From Scytalidium lignicola (taxonomy: Eukaryota > Ascomycota > Leotiomycetes), in the NCBI GenBank assembly GCA_002812745.2, contig NCSJ02000110.1, positions 1 to 64,000 on the forward strand: 64,000 nucleotides of DNA, read 5' to 3'. The notes under the pieces were generated by a model that worked only from the letters and a program-made list of their open reading frames with translations, did not search any database and was not told where the DNA came from. Positions 23,192-33,140 of the stretch are shown in pieces. Each line of letters starts with the position of its first letter. Position 1 is the first letter of the stretch. Both the position numbers and the translations under genes were made by a program.

Positions 23192-25350
23192 TTAATCAGA
23201 ATCACTATTTGCCGAATCCGAAAATCCATTGAAATCTTCCTCTTCCTCACTGCTCCCCAACTGCACCGCATTTAACCCTTCCCCATCCCCTTCCTCATCT
23301 TCATCATCACCGCCACTAATATCCCTCACCCCAAACGAACCCGTAACATCCCACCGATCACCCTCCGCCTTCCGACTAACATACTTAACGAACTTGAGCG
23401 CTCCACTGTCCCTAAGCACGATGCTCATAGTATTCCACGACGCAGGCATAGTGAAGAGGGTATTATCGTCATCGGGGTTGGAAGAGGCTTTGTAGATTGC
23501 TGCGTCAGCAGCTTCTTCATCGTCATCATCGTCGCTTGCCATGTAGACCTCGTGGCCACCGACATCGTCATCTTCATCATCTTCTTCTTCTTCCTCACCA
23601 TCTTTCTCGCCGGTTTCCTTTTCTTTAGAGGAGGTGGTGGGTTTATCTTTCTTATCAGAATTTGATTTACCGCATGCCTTCCCGTTTGTTTCCTTAGCTG
23701 ATTCATTGGTTTCCTCCTCCTCCTCCTCCTCCTCCTCTTCCTCTTCCTCTTCCTCTTCTTCCTCTTCATCAACACCCCACCCAGGAGTTGGCGTCAGTCC
23801 TAAACTAATCTCTAACCTCGGCTTCCCAGCGTGGTTAGTAGCCAAGGAGTAATCCATCCCACGACGGAATCTCCTCGCCAGGACATCGTAGTTCTCAATC
23901 TCACAACCAGTAGCCACTTCAAGCCATAACCGGAACTGTCTACTAGGTAGAAACTCCTCGATAAGTTCCTTAACGGGATTGTCCTCCTCAGGTGCCTTGC
24001 CGTTGTTTGTAGTAGCAGCAATCTTCTCCCCGTCCGAGGGCGGTTGCAGGTATAAAAATCGATGCTTGTGCGGTGGCTTGGCTACTTTCCAGGGGGTTTG
24101 GTTTTCGACTTCCTCTGAGCTCGCTGGTAAAGAGAGTTTCTCTTGCGCTTCGACGTACTCCCGTGCTCTTGCGGCGAATTTCTTGGAGAGAAGGTTACCA
24201 AGGGTGACGCTCGATTCCTCCATGAATTGGTCGGAAATTTGCTCTAGAGTGTCAGGGGTTAAGTAATCCGGGGCCATGTATTTGAGTAGAAAGTCAAGAT
24301 CAGCTTCATCTAGCTCTTTTTCTTGACTGGATTCCGAGGATTCTTCGATGGTTTGGGGTTGTGACTTAGGGAAGTCGTATTTGTCTGGGTTACCTTGCAG
24401 CTGCTTTAGACTGCTATTGACGCCCCATTTTTCTTCTTCTCCTTCAATGTAGCCCTCCTCGCCACTCTGAGGGATATGGAACCAGCCGCTGATGGCCATC
24501 CTGATTCGGCCACCATCCTTCTCCAATTGCTCTTCGGTCTCTGCATGGTACACTTCTTCGACATCGTGGAAGCTCTCGCCGGGTTGTACTGCGAAGAAAC
24601 TAAGCTGATTCCACGCAGGCGGAATGGTTTTGGTGATATCAGGACTTGGTGTTACAGTCTTGACTCCTTCCTCATCTTCCAATGTCTTGGTTGGAAACAG
24701 TCTTAATGCCCCACCCCATTCCTCCTTCCAAGGAATATCCGGATCCGTCAGATACAGAATATAACTGATCCTCCGGCTTCCAATCACATCGTCGTGGCAT
24801 AGCAAATGACATCCGGGTGTGTAGACGTTAATTGCCATATCGGTCTTCCTCGCGCTCAATTCTCCCGAACCAGTGATGGTGGCAGCATATTTTCGGAAAG
24901 CAGAGGAGTATAAGGAATCTCGAAGCTTCAGCAGAGACGGTAGCTTATCCAAGGCCCCATCGTCCAATCCGTCAAGATTGGCGAGGTCTCCGGACTGGTG
25001 GATCTTGTAGATGTCGGTTTCCTTTGGCGTGAAGTGGACATGTTCACGGATTTCGTTACGCACAGAACGCAGCAGATCATCATTGATAAGGGTACTGATT
25101 ACGCAGTGCTTGTATGGGCCGGATCGAGCATATTCTTCAGTGTATGTTTGCAGGATTTCTGGTGCGAAAAGACCCTTGCGGAAGCTCTTCTTAACTTCGT
25201 CGTCCGAGAGCGCTGCGGGAGCTAGTTAGCAAGGCTGTGGGTATGCGCGCCAATACAATTGAAAGAAATACCAGGCTTAGACCTCTTCTTCAGAGCAGAT
25301 TTGAGATTCCTATCGTTAGGACTATCTTCTGCCTTGCGCTTGACTGTCAT
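23192..25350 (-). CDS. TPA1: Prolyl 3,4-dihydroxylase-like 2-oxoglutarate oxygenase, Tpa1/Ofd1 family
   Basis: Fe(II)/2-oxoglutarate dioxygenase. In yeast, Tpa1 hydroxylates a proline of ribosomal protein uS12 and affects translation termination. Exons are 25350-25272 and 25212-23192, giving 699 aa. A CTAAC branch site lies just two bases before a nearer TAG, so the CAG at 25213 is the better acceptor. The N-terminal catalytic domain has the HxD pair near residues 166-168 (LCHDD), the distal His in SFHDVEEVY near 242, and the 2OG-binding Arg in RIRMAISGWF near 262-264. The C-terminal half is the degenerate second double-stranded beta-helix typical of the family. It is interrupted by a run of about 22 Glu and a long acidic linker, making it longer than yeast Tpa1 (644 aa). 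The N-terminus (KRKAEDSP, KKRSK) is basic and NLS-like. Confidence 0.9.
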
Positions 25351-26164
25351 TTTGCCCGAATTAAAGAGAATGGAGGAAGGAATTGGCAAGGAGGGGGGAA
25401 AGCAGGCCATTATCCTAAGAAATTTATGTTCGCTATCTCGTTCTGCTGCTGCTCACCGCTTCTGGGCCCGCTCCTCGTACCACTCACCATGACGCCAGAA
25501 GCGCCCTGCGACACCCGCCAGAATATGAGGGTGCGATGCATCGAAGGAACACCGCTCTAACTGGTTCTCTCATAATAGATCAGACACCATTTCCTGCACA
25601 CATCTAAACCAATCGCATTTGTATACTTACAGTTTAGTTATGTTAAATGAGTTAAGTGAAATTATATTTCAACTCTTGATTTACTTGAAATATATTTTAT
25701 CTGAGTTCTGCGACCCGCCCCGCCAAGTGTATGTCTATCCTTATATTCTTTTGCTTCAAGGAAGTTTCCTATATAGAGGCTTCAAATAAGAGTTCAAATT
25801 CTCAGTGTCATGCATGATTAATACTTTAAGCGCCGTGAAGACAAAACTTCCATTTTTATCGTGCAGCTTGTGTTAGTAAAACCCATACCTATGGACATGA
25901 CCAACTCCCCTGAAGTCTAGTAGATTTACCCAACTGTAGTTTCTTGATGAATCTCTTGCTTGTAGTCCACTGTTCATATGTATCTCCTAATTTGCAATCA
26001 GGCACAGTTTCTGTACCGTCCCATCCCCAAGCAATGCTTAACATCTAACAAGGCAGCTGACGGCAGAATCAGATTTGGCTCATTGATGGAGACAACAGAT
26101 CAAACGGAAACATCAGCCTTCTACAGTACACTCCTTATTACTAGATGAGATCTACCTCGCGACC
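25351..26164. other. Shared upstream region of TPA1 and the orphan kinase gene
   Basis: 814 bp between divergent starts. No gene. AT-rich around 25600-25700, with one TACAGTA at about 26124. It probably holds both promoters. Confidence 0.6.
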
Positions 26165-26965
26165 ATGGCCACATCCCCATTACCTCAGGTCATTTCCATG
26201 GAATCCTCAAGCAGGGACACCAGTTACTATCGAGTACGCTTTAAGAATTGCGTAAAATACATCACCGTGGAACAGGGTACACTCCATGGCGATGAGCTCC
26301 TGATGCCGTTGTATTCCCTCCCGCCGCTACAGTATGGCGACGATAGCTGGACTATCGCCATTATCTCCCGCGATCCAGGTAGTGGTAAGTTAAAATCAAC
26401 CCTGACAGACCGTAAACTCGCCGGTGTGCATGAAGTCTGGCATGCCGAGATGGTAGACTGTCTTCTGCTGCAAAGAGTCCAGCTCTTATCTGCCACGGCA
26501 TTCGAGTGTTTCCATAAACAGCAACCTGGCTTGACCATGATTGCCAAAGTCGCCCGTTTCGAATGGGAGATCCCACGCATCGAGCGGGAAACACAGGCAT
26601 ACCGTCTTCTCGAAGGAACGGGGCTTGCACCACGCTTTTTAGGACATGTTCATGAGCAGGGACGGGTCATAGGACTGCTGCTGGAGAAAATCGACGGCCG
26701 GATGGCGGGGATTGACGATCTTGCAAGGTGTAATGAGGTGCTTGGCCGGTTCCATAATACAGGCCTAGTTCATGGGGATATCAATCGGAACAACTTTATC
26801 GTTAGTGATGATGGGATAAGGATCATTGATTTTGAGCATAGTATTCCCAGTCAGGACGAGAAGCTTATGAAGATGGAGATTGCCAGTCTTGCAGGCAAGC
26901 TAGCAGCAGAGAATACACTTGGGGGAAACTTCGAGACCGATGATGATGATGAAGATGAGACTTGA
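26165..26965 (+). CDS. Kinase-fold protein (aminoglycoside-phosphotransferase/RIO-like), 266 aa
   Basis: Single-exon gene. The first 110 residues match nothing I know. Residues about 123-230 carry a compact kinase-like fold: a VAIK-like lysine at 128 (MIAKVARF), a helix with RETQAYRLLE at 141-150, the catalytic loop HGDINRNN at 203-210 (Asp205, Asn210) and the metal-binding DFE at 222-224. No glycine-rich loop is visible. There is no activation segment or C-lobe as in eukaryotic protein kinases; the protein stops about 40 residues after DFE with an acidic DDDDEDE tail. This places it with the small APH/RIO-like kinases often found alone in fungal genomes. The substrate is unknown. All catalytic residues are kept, so it may be active. 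It is divergent from TPA1. Confidence 0.75.
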   Translation: MATSPLPQVISMESSSRDTSYYRVRFKNCVKYITVEQGTLHGDELLMPLYSLPPLQYGDDSWTIAIISRDPGSGKLKSTLTDRKLAGVHEVWHAEMVDCLLLQRVQLLSATAFECFHKQQPGLTMIAKVARFEWEIPRIERETQAYRLLEGTGLAPRFLGHVHEQGRVIGLLLEKIDGRMAGIDDLARCNEVLGRFHNTGLVHGDINRNNFIVSDDGIRIIDFEHSIPSQDEKLMKMEIASLAGKLAAENTLGGNFETDDDDEDET

Positions 26966-27598
26966 ATGTGTTTTAATAGGATAACTTATACATTGGTTCG
27001 GACATCCAGATATAAAAGATTTCCTCATCATTTCTAAATAATAAATATAATAAAGTGTACAAGGGAAATTCCACCTTAGCTTAAGTCCTATCTTCGAACA
27101 TAATCAACCATTCATAAGTGGATGATCTTTTTGGGGTTCAAATGCTAATATAATAAGCACAACTAATACACTAGCCCAAGCTATATTCACTCAAACAACA
27201 ATGTGTACTTCCGTACTCCGGACAACAGTCTCAGTCTACACAACCTCACCTCCGGATACACACCATAGGTCAGAGTATAAATACTACTCGAGCCAAAGAC
27301 TCCAGGAACATCAGATCAAGCTCTGGGCGACGCAATCCACATCTCTTGGGGAATCCATTGGCTTGCGTGCACGCCCTTTGCATATTGTGAATGTCAATGA
27401 TGATTGTCGCTAAGTCTCAATTGGCAGCTGGATAGGATAGATTTACCCACTCCTGCTCCGAGGCTTCTGCAGCCCAGCCTAAGTACCTTCTCTTATTTAT
27501 ATATCTTCCAGATATTACATAATTTACGTATTTCTTTATCAGTTCATCATCAATCCCTTAACCTTCCAACCCTTTCAAGAGTGTTAAGTCCTACAATC
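26966..27598. other. Intergenic, no gene seen
   Basis: AT-rich 3' flank of the kinase gene, then a CT-rich leader before 27599. An open frame at 27201-27413 has no support. Confidence 0.6.
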
Positions 27599-29095
27599 AT
27601 GAGCTCCTTCGACGTCACCGCGGCTAGAGAGCGCTTTCCTGCGCTGAAGCAGCGTCAAGTGTACTTTGATAATGCGGGAGGAAGCCAGACTCTGGGCACT
27701 GTTATTGATGCGCAAGTCATCCATCATCACTACCCAGCAATCTTCTCAGCTTAAATCTGACTCTCTCTACGCAAAGTATTCATGACTACCTCTCGGCCAC
27801 AAACGTCCAACTAGGTGCTACCTACAACGTGGGGAAACAAACCACGACAAAGTTCGATGAAGGCTATGCAGCAGCTGCACAGTACATCAACGCCTCTAAG
27901 GATGAAATAGGTACGTCTATTTAAAAAAATAGGCTTTTTCAGTTAAAAACGAAATCATATCAAAATTCCTCATTCACAGCTAAAACCTCTTTAGTTCTCG
28001 GATCAGCAACAACTCAACTCTTCCGCAACCTATCCTACTCCCTAGAATTCCCCGCAGGCTCAGAACTCATCATCTCAGGCATCGACCACGAGGCCAACAT
28101 CGCCTCCTGGGTTGCTCTCACCGCACACCAGAACCTAACCATCAAGTGGTGGAAGCCCAAGACGAAAGAAAACCCCAAGCTCCAGGCCGAAGACTTAAAG
28201 GACCTCCTCTCCGAGAAGACAAAACTCGTCACGTGCACCCATGCTAGCAATATCCTAGGTACGATCCACGATATCAAGGCCATTGCTGCGGCGGTGCATA
28301 CGGTGCCGGGGGCGTTACTGTGCGTTGACGCAGTTGCATATGCTCCGCATCGGAGGATTGATGTAAAGGACTTGGGCGTGGACTTCTATGCGTTTTCTTG
28401 GTATAAGGTAAGCAAAGCAAAATAAATCACCCAAGTTAAACCATATTCCTTCTACAACTCGTCCAATGTCTTAACATTCCCCAGGTCTACGGCCCACATA
28501 TCTCCATGCTCTACGCCAGTCCCGCCGGTCTATCACAAGTCCATAGTCTAGGTCATTACTTCAACCCTTCCAGCACTCTCTCTGAAAAACTCGGTCTCGC
28601 GGGCTCAACTTACGAATTAGTCGCTTCTCTCCCCGCCGTTGTCTCCTACTTACCCCCATCCGACCTCTCTCACTGGTCCTCCATCCAAAAGCAAGAGGAA
28701 GCGCTCCAAGGTATGTTATTGGGCTATCTCAATAGCCGTCCTGATGTGACTATCTGTGGGGAGAAAGATGCGGATGGGAGTAAGCGCGTCAGCACGATTA
28801 GTTTCGTGGTTAAGGGGAGGAAGAGTCAGGATGTTGTTGAAAGTGTGGATAAGTTGAGTGATGGGGAGGTGGGGATTCGGTGGGGGGGGGTTTTACAGTA
28901 ATAGATTGATTGAAGATGTCTTGGGATTGGATGCAAAGGATGGGGTTATAAGGGTTAGTATGGTGCATTATAATACTTGTAAGTCTAACCTGGTCTGACC
29001 TGTTTCTGGGGGATGTTTCTGGTTCTAATTTGTACGTTATAGTGGATGAAATCAAGCAACTGCTCGCCATCTTCGATCAAGTCTTAGGGAAATAA
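27599..29095 (+). CDS. Cysteine desulfurase-like class-V aminotransferase (PLP), frameshifted at a G run
   Basis: PLP enzyme of the class-V aminotransferase fold. It resembles the fungal/bacterial group of uncharacterised cysteine-desulfurase-like proteins; its reaction is unknown. Exons: 27599-27711, 27777-27910, 27995-28407, 28485-28978 and 29043-29095. The first intron uses a GC donor (GCAAGT) with a CTGAC branch site, joining VIDA to IHDYLSATNVQLGATY. Family marks are FDNAGGSQ at the N-terminus, ATTQLFRN, DHEANIASW, CVDAVAYAPH and the PLP lysine in SWYK, which is the last codon of exon 3. In exon 4 a run of nine G (28882-28890) shifts the frame to an early stop at 28899-28901. The shifted frame continues as a good family C-terminus to 29095. 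Either a one-base sequencing error or a genuine disabling mutation. Codon quality elsewhere is intact. Confidence 0.8.
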
Positions 29096-29755
29096 AGCAA
29101 ACAAAGTATCGTTTCAAATAATCTGATTTTCAAAAATTTAATGTTTGATGACCATTCTAGATATAATGACACCTAATCCTATCATATTACACACCCTACT
29201 CTCTCAATCCTTATAAACCTAGAAGAAAATGAGATTGAGAGAGAAAGAAGAAGAGTCTCGTCCTGAAACATAATAACTTTTGTCTTCAATTCCTAGACCG
29301 TCTTCATAACCCCCTTTTCTCTCATGCCTATTCATTAAATATTTTGCCTAGTGTTTTCTTCTTTTACTTTGACTGGTTCAAAGCCGCAGAATCTTTATGA
29401 TGATAACTGCCCATCTAGTTTACTCTTTATGTTTTCGTTTTTTCACTTTGGAGAACCAGGAAGACACGACTGTCTGAAACTGAAACAAAAACAAGAAAAG
29501 AATACAGCATTCTACGCCATTCATATATGCTCCATGCTCCATCTAACTCCCATGCAACAAATTTCGGCAAAGCCGGAAAACAAAATAAAACAAAAAGCCT
29601 CCCGCTAACCATAATCCTTTTAACGCCGAAAACCTCCCCCATCCCAGAAAACGCCGTCATCAAATCATCTACATCATCAATCAGCAAAGTCATAGCAGAG
29701 TAAGCACCTTGCATGCAACAGCAATAGTAGTATATCGAACGTAAAACCCCAAAAA
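29096..29755. other. Convergent 3' region, no gene seen
   Basis: Lies between the 3' ends of the aminotransferase-like gene (+) and the 302-aa gene (-). AT-rich, with no supported frame. Confidence 0.6.
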
Positions 29756-30664
29756 TCATCTCTTTCCGCCCTTCTTAGACTTCTCGATCCGGTCCTTTCC
29801 AGGCGTATACGGCGCAGCAACCACCACCTCCGAAAGCCTCCTTGGACCCTCCCCAAACACCAACAACGACCCATCAGGACCCGGCTTCGCAGGAACACCA
29901 TCCGTAGGTCGTGCCTGCTGATCTGCATGCAGTTTATCCAGCGAGTCCCCCACAACGGCGTACTGTGTCCAATTGATCGGTGGACACCTGACGACGTTCT
30001 GTGGTGTAGGGATCACCGGCCAAGCAGCAGCCGTATCCTCTGTCCTCGCAGTTGAAGTGCCAGGTATGCGCGCATCTTCATTCCCATTGCTGTATGCCTC
30101 CCCATCTTCGCCATCTTCGTCTTCCTCTTCATCCATCCCAGACGGCGCAAAAAGCGGGTCTGACCTGATCTTGACCTTCCCGGCTGCTAGAGCCTTTGCG
30201 AACCCTTCCGGGTCCTCCATCGCGCGTTCCTTGATGCGCTGCAGGTTCTGGATATCGCCGACGGCTTTGCGCTGCTGGATTTGTAAGATCGAGATGGCGG
30301 ACTTGAGCGCCAGAGCGTCGGGGTTCGAGCCGAAGGCTATGCGCTCTGGAGCAGGCTGTGGCATGGAAGTCTGGTTTGGTTGGGAGTGAGTGTAGATACG
30401 CGTTGGTTGCGTGTTGGTGGCGGCAGTTGCGCTGCTCGCACCATCTTGGGTGCGTGGTGAGGTTGAAGTTGAGGCGGCTGTGGCGAGGCGCGCGGGTCCT
30501 AGAGTTGGTGTTATTGGTGAGTAGGGAGGTCGCACGGGCGATGAAGATCGCGAGTGGCTATTTGTATTTGATCGATCATTTGGTGGTGTAGTAGTCGCTG
30601 CTCCTGTTGCTGTTGGGGTTCCTGTTGTTGCTGGGGGCGTCGTGTTGACTGTGAGTGCGGGCAT
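29756..30664 (-). CDS. Conserved-looking fungal protein of unknown function, 302 aa
   Basis: Single exon, not recognised. The first 105 residues are a Thr/Ser/Pro-rich disordered region. Residues about 110-165 form a helical, conserved-looking core (ALKSAISILQIQQRKAVGDI followed by NLQRIKERAMEDPEGFAKAL). An acidic stretch DEEEDEDGEDGE follows near 180. A second ordered patch with the pattern PPINWTQYAVVGDSLDKLH lies near 233-251. The C-terminus is basic (EKSKKGGKR). No signal peptide or membrane segment. The layout suggests a nuclear protein or subunit of a chromatin or RNA complex, but that is a guess. The ATG at 30664 is the first in frame. Confidence 0.7.
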   Translation of the reverse strand: MPALTVNTTPPATTGTPTATGAATTTPPNDRSNTNSHSRSSSPVRPPYSPITPTLGPARLATAASTSTSPRTQDGASSATAATNTQPTRIYTHSQPNQTSMPQPAPERIAFGSNPDALALKSAISILQIQQRKAVGDIQNLQRIKERAMEDPEGFAKALAAGKVKIRSDPLFAPSGMDEEEDEDGEDGEAYSNGNEDARIPGTSTARTEDTAAAWPVIPTPQNVVRCPPINWTQYAVVGDSLDKLHADQQARPTDGVPAKPGPDGSLLVFGEGPRRLSEVVVAAPYTPGKDRIEKSKKGGKR

Positions 30665-31511
30665 CTTTTGGTGGAGGGGAATAGAAATGAGACTTGAGAA
30701 GACGAAAGAAGATGCATGAATGCTGAGGGTTGGGTTCGATAAGGCGAGATAAGGAAAATCATTTCCCCGAGGAGGGGTAAAAAGTTGTTCCGCTTAGAAG
30801 TGACACTGGCGCTAGGATTGCTAAGGCGCTAAGTAAGTAATGATCTACATGGGTGCTAGCCTGTGGTTCACACAAAGCCTTCGAAATTCATTAGAGTATT
30901 GAAATTCAATTAAGAAACGTTAGAATGAGCAGTTGGTAAGTGTTAAGTGGATAAAATCGACAGTTTCAGGCAGTGCGCACGGACAATAACTGCTCACTTA
31001 AGTATACATGTGACAAAGGGTAAAGGCGTAAAGCAAAACAAGCACGACTGGTTAGCACAGCACGGAATAGAAATGGAATACGTGGACAGCACTAATCTCG
31101 ACATTTTGAAGTGACAACGGAATTTCACTACGATTGCAAACCTTTCTCTTTTCAACTGCTTCTGATCGCCAATTTCTCTATTTTGGATCCTTTCAAATGT
31201 GACTTTTTGCAGCATATCTTTTGTACTGTGTTGATTAAAATAGTTTGTGACGTTTTCAGCCAGCCACATGATCAACTCTGCCACAGCATGCGAGACTCTG
31301 TCCATTCAACCTCATGTATTTTCTCTGAGCAACATCTCTTGCATTCTCCAAGCACCTCAGAAGTTCGATTTTCAAATTGAGCGATTCCAACATATTTCTG
31401 CTGCTAAGAAGCACATCATATACCGGCATCATTATCCTATTCACCCGATAGAGCCTTTCTACAGCCGAAATTCACGGTCTTGCCTAGCATTTTCGTCTCT
31501 AGGCTGCAACT
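30665..31511. other. Upstream region shared by the 302-aa gene and the HET-ankyrin gene
   Basis: Divergent promoters with no supported gene. Overlapping frames near 31.0-31.4 kb on opposite strands look like chance frames. Confidence 0.55.
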
Positions 31512-33140
31512 ATGCGTTTGCTTCATACACGTACGCTCAAGCTGGAGGAATTCGGAGACGAGAACGAACTGTACGCGATCCTTTCGCATACATGGGGGGA
31601 AAACGAAATTACTTTCCAGGATATCGAACGTGGTGTTATAGAAAAAGAAGGGTGTGAAAAGGTCAGGAAAACCTGCGCTTTGGCTGCCTCCCATGGATTT
31701 GATTATGTTTGGATCGACACTTGCTGCATTGATAAGACAAGTAGTGCTGAGCTTTCAGAAGCGATTAACTCTATGTACCGCTGGTACCAAAAATCCATTG
31801 TGTGCTATGCATATCTTGCTGATGTGCCACATATGCCGCCCAATGCTACTGATGATCAAACGAGGTCTATAAGTCCCGAATTCCTAGAGAGTAAATGGTT
31901 TAAGAGAGGATGGACGCTTCAAGAGCTTATTGCTCCTTCAATAGTAATATTTCTTGACCAGGAATGGCAAGAAATAAATACTAAATCAAATTTGCAACAG
32001 ACGATATCAAAAATCACTGGCATTCCTAGTAATATCCTCTTAGGAGACAACCCCGAACGAGCTAGTATTGCACAAAGAATGTCGTGGGCATCAAAGAGAG
32101 AGACAAAAAGGGTTGAAGATCTCGCCTATTGCTTAATGGGTATATTTGGCGTTAATATGCCTATGCTTTACGGAGAAGGAGAAAAGGCATTCATTAGACT
32201 CCAGGAAGAAATCATGAAGGTTTCAGATGACTACAGCCTCTTCGCCTGGAAATCATATGATAATCGTGGCGGACTTCTGGCAACTTCCCCAAAGGCGTTC
32301 ATCGATTCGAGGGAGATCATCCCACTGAATTCCTCTAGTATCTTAAGCGGTGCTATAACCGTGAGCAAAGGAATTCATTTGAAACTCCAACTTGTGGATA
32401 TAGATAGAACGTCTTCTCAAGATGTTATACAAGCTATTATCCCCTGTATAGTAGAGGGGGAAGAGGAGAAAAGGGTCGCACTCTACTTGAAAGCCATGCC
32501 AGAGACAAACGAGTATTTTATGAGGACACAAAGTTATGATCTCAACCTAGTTAGTCCAAACGATTATAACCAGTTAAAATACCAGGAGAAAAGTATATGT
32601 ATCCGACAGGAGCGTCTGATGCAAAAGGTTCGGTCGCCACTCTTGTTAGCTGCAAAAAAAGGACACAAAGCAATAGTGCAATTACTGCTCGAGAAAGGAA
32701 TAGCGCTAGAGGCCAAAGACGAGAGAGATCGAACGCCGCTGTCGTGGGCTGCATCAAATGGACACAAGGAGATAGTGCAGTTACTGCTCGAGAAGGGTGA
32801 AAGAGATCTAGAAAAGGAAACACCATTGTTGTGGGCTGTGGAATGTGGACATGAGGCAATAGTGCAGCTACTACTCGAGAAGGGCGCAATGCTAGAGACA
32901 AGAGATCTATGGAAACAAACACCATTATTGTTAGCTGCAAAAAAAGGACACAAAGCAATAGTGCAATTACTACTCGAGAAAGGTGCTATGCTAGAGATTA
33001 AAGATTATAAATTTGGTCGAACGCCACTGTCGTGGGCTGTATCAAATGGACACAAGGAAATAGTGCAGCTGCTGATCGAGAAAGGCGCTGAGGAGTCCTG
33101 GTATGAGTCTAGTCTTAGATATTTGCATGAAGGAATGTAG
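31512..33140 (+). CDS. HET-domain protein with C-terminal ankyrin repeats
   Basis: 542 aa, single exon, cytoplasmic; the family controls self/non-self recognition and regulated cell death on hyphal fusion. The N-terminal HET domain spans about residues 18-160, with YAILSHTWG, then VWIDTCCID and the FKRGWTLQEL block. A linker region (about 165-370) has the usual DLAYCLMGIFGVNMPMLYGEG motif. Ankyrin repeats run from about 374 to 530, five units of the form GHKAIVQLLLEKG. There is no NACHT or NB-ARC domain, so it is a two-part receptor-effector rather than a full NLR. Ankyrin DNA blocks 285-288 bp apart are nearly identical, showing recent internal duplication. The last repeat is followed only by a short tail. 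A decayed coding remnant lies 0.4 kb downstream, typical of the unstable regions where HET genes sit. Confidence 0.9.
   Translation: MRLLHTRTLKLEEFGDENELYAILSHTWGENEITFQDIERGVIEKEGCEKVRKTCALAASHGFDYVWIDTCCIDKTSSAELSEAINSMYRWYQKSIVCYAYLADVPHMPPNATDDQTRSISPEFLESKWFKRGWTLQELIAPSIVIFLDQEWQEINTKSNLQQTISKITGIPSNILLGDNPERASIAQRMSWASKRETKRVEDLAYCLMGIFGVNMPMLYGEGEKAFIRLQEEIMKVSDDYSLFAWKSYDNRGGLLATSPKAFIDSREIIPLNSSSILSGAITVSKGIHLKLQLVDIDRTSSQDVIQAIIPCIVEGEEEKRVALYLKAMPETNEYFMRTQSYDLNLVSPNDYNQLKYQEKSICIRQERLMQKVRSPLLLAAKKGHKAIVQLLLEKGIALEAKDERDRTPLSWAASNGHKEIVQLLLEKGERDLEKETPLLWAVECGHEAIVQLLLEKGAMLETRDLWKQTPLLLAAKKGHKAIVQLLLEKGAMLEIKDYKFGRTPLSWAVSNGHKEIVQLLIEKGAEESWYESSLRYLHEGM
32640..33100 (+). repeat. 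Internally duplicated ankyrin-coding block
   Basis: The unit starting near 32646 recurs near 32931 (offset 285 bp), and the unit near 32741 recurs near 33029 (offset 288 bp). Stretches of about 50 bp are almost identical, including silent sites. Confidence 0.75.

Noticed and set aside
30994..31380. Frames between the 302-aa gene and the HET gene
   Set aside because: Opposite-strand overlaps without motif; treated as promoter DNA.
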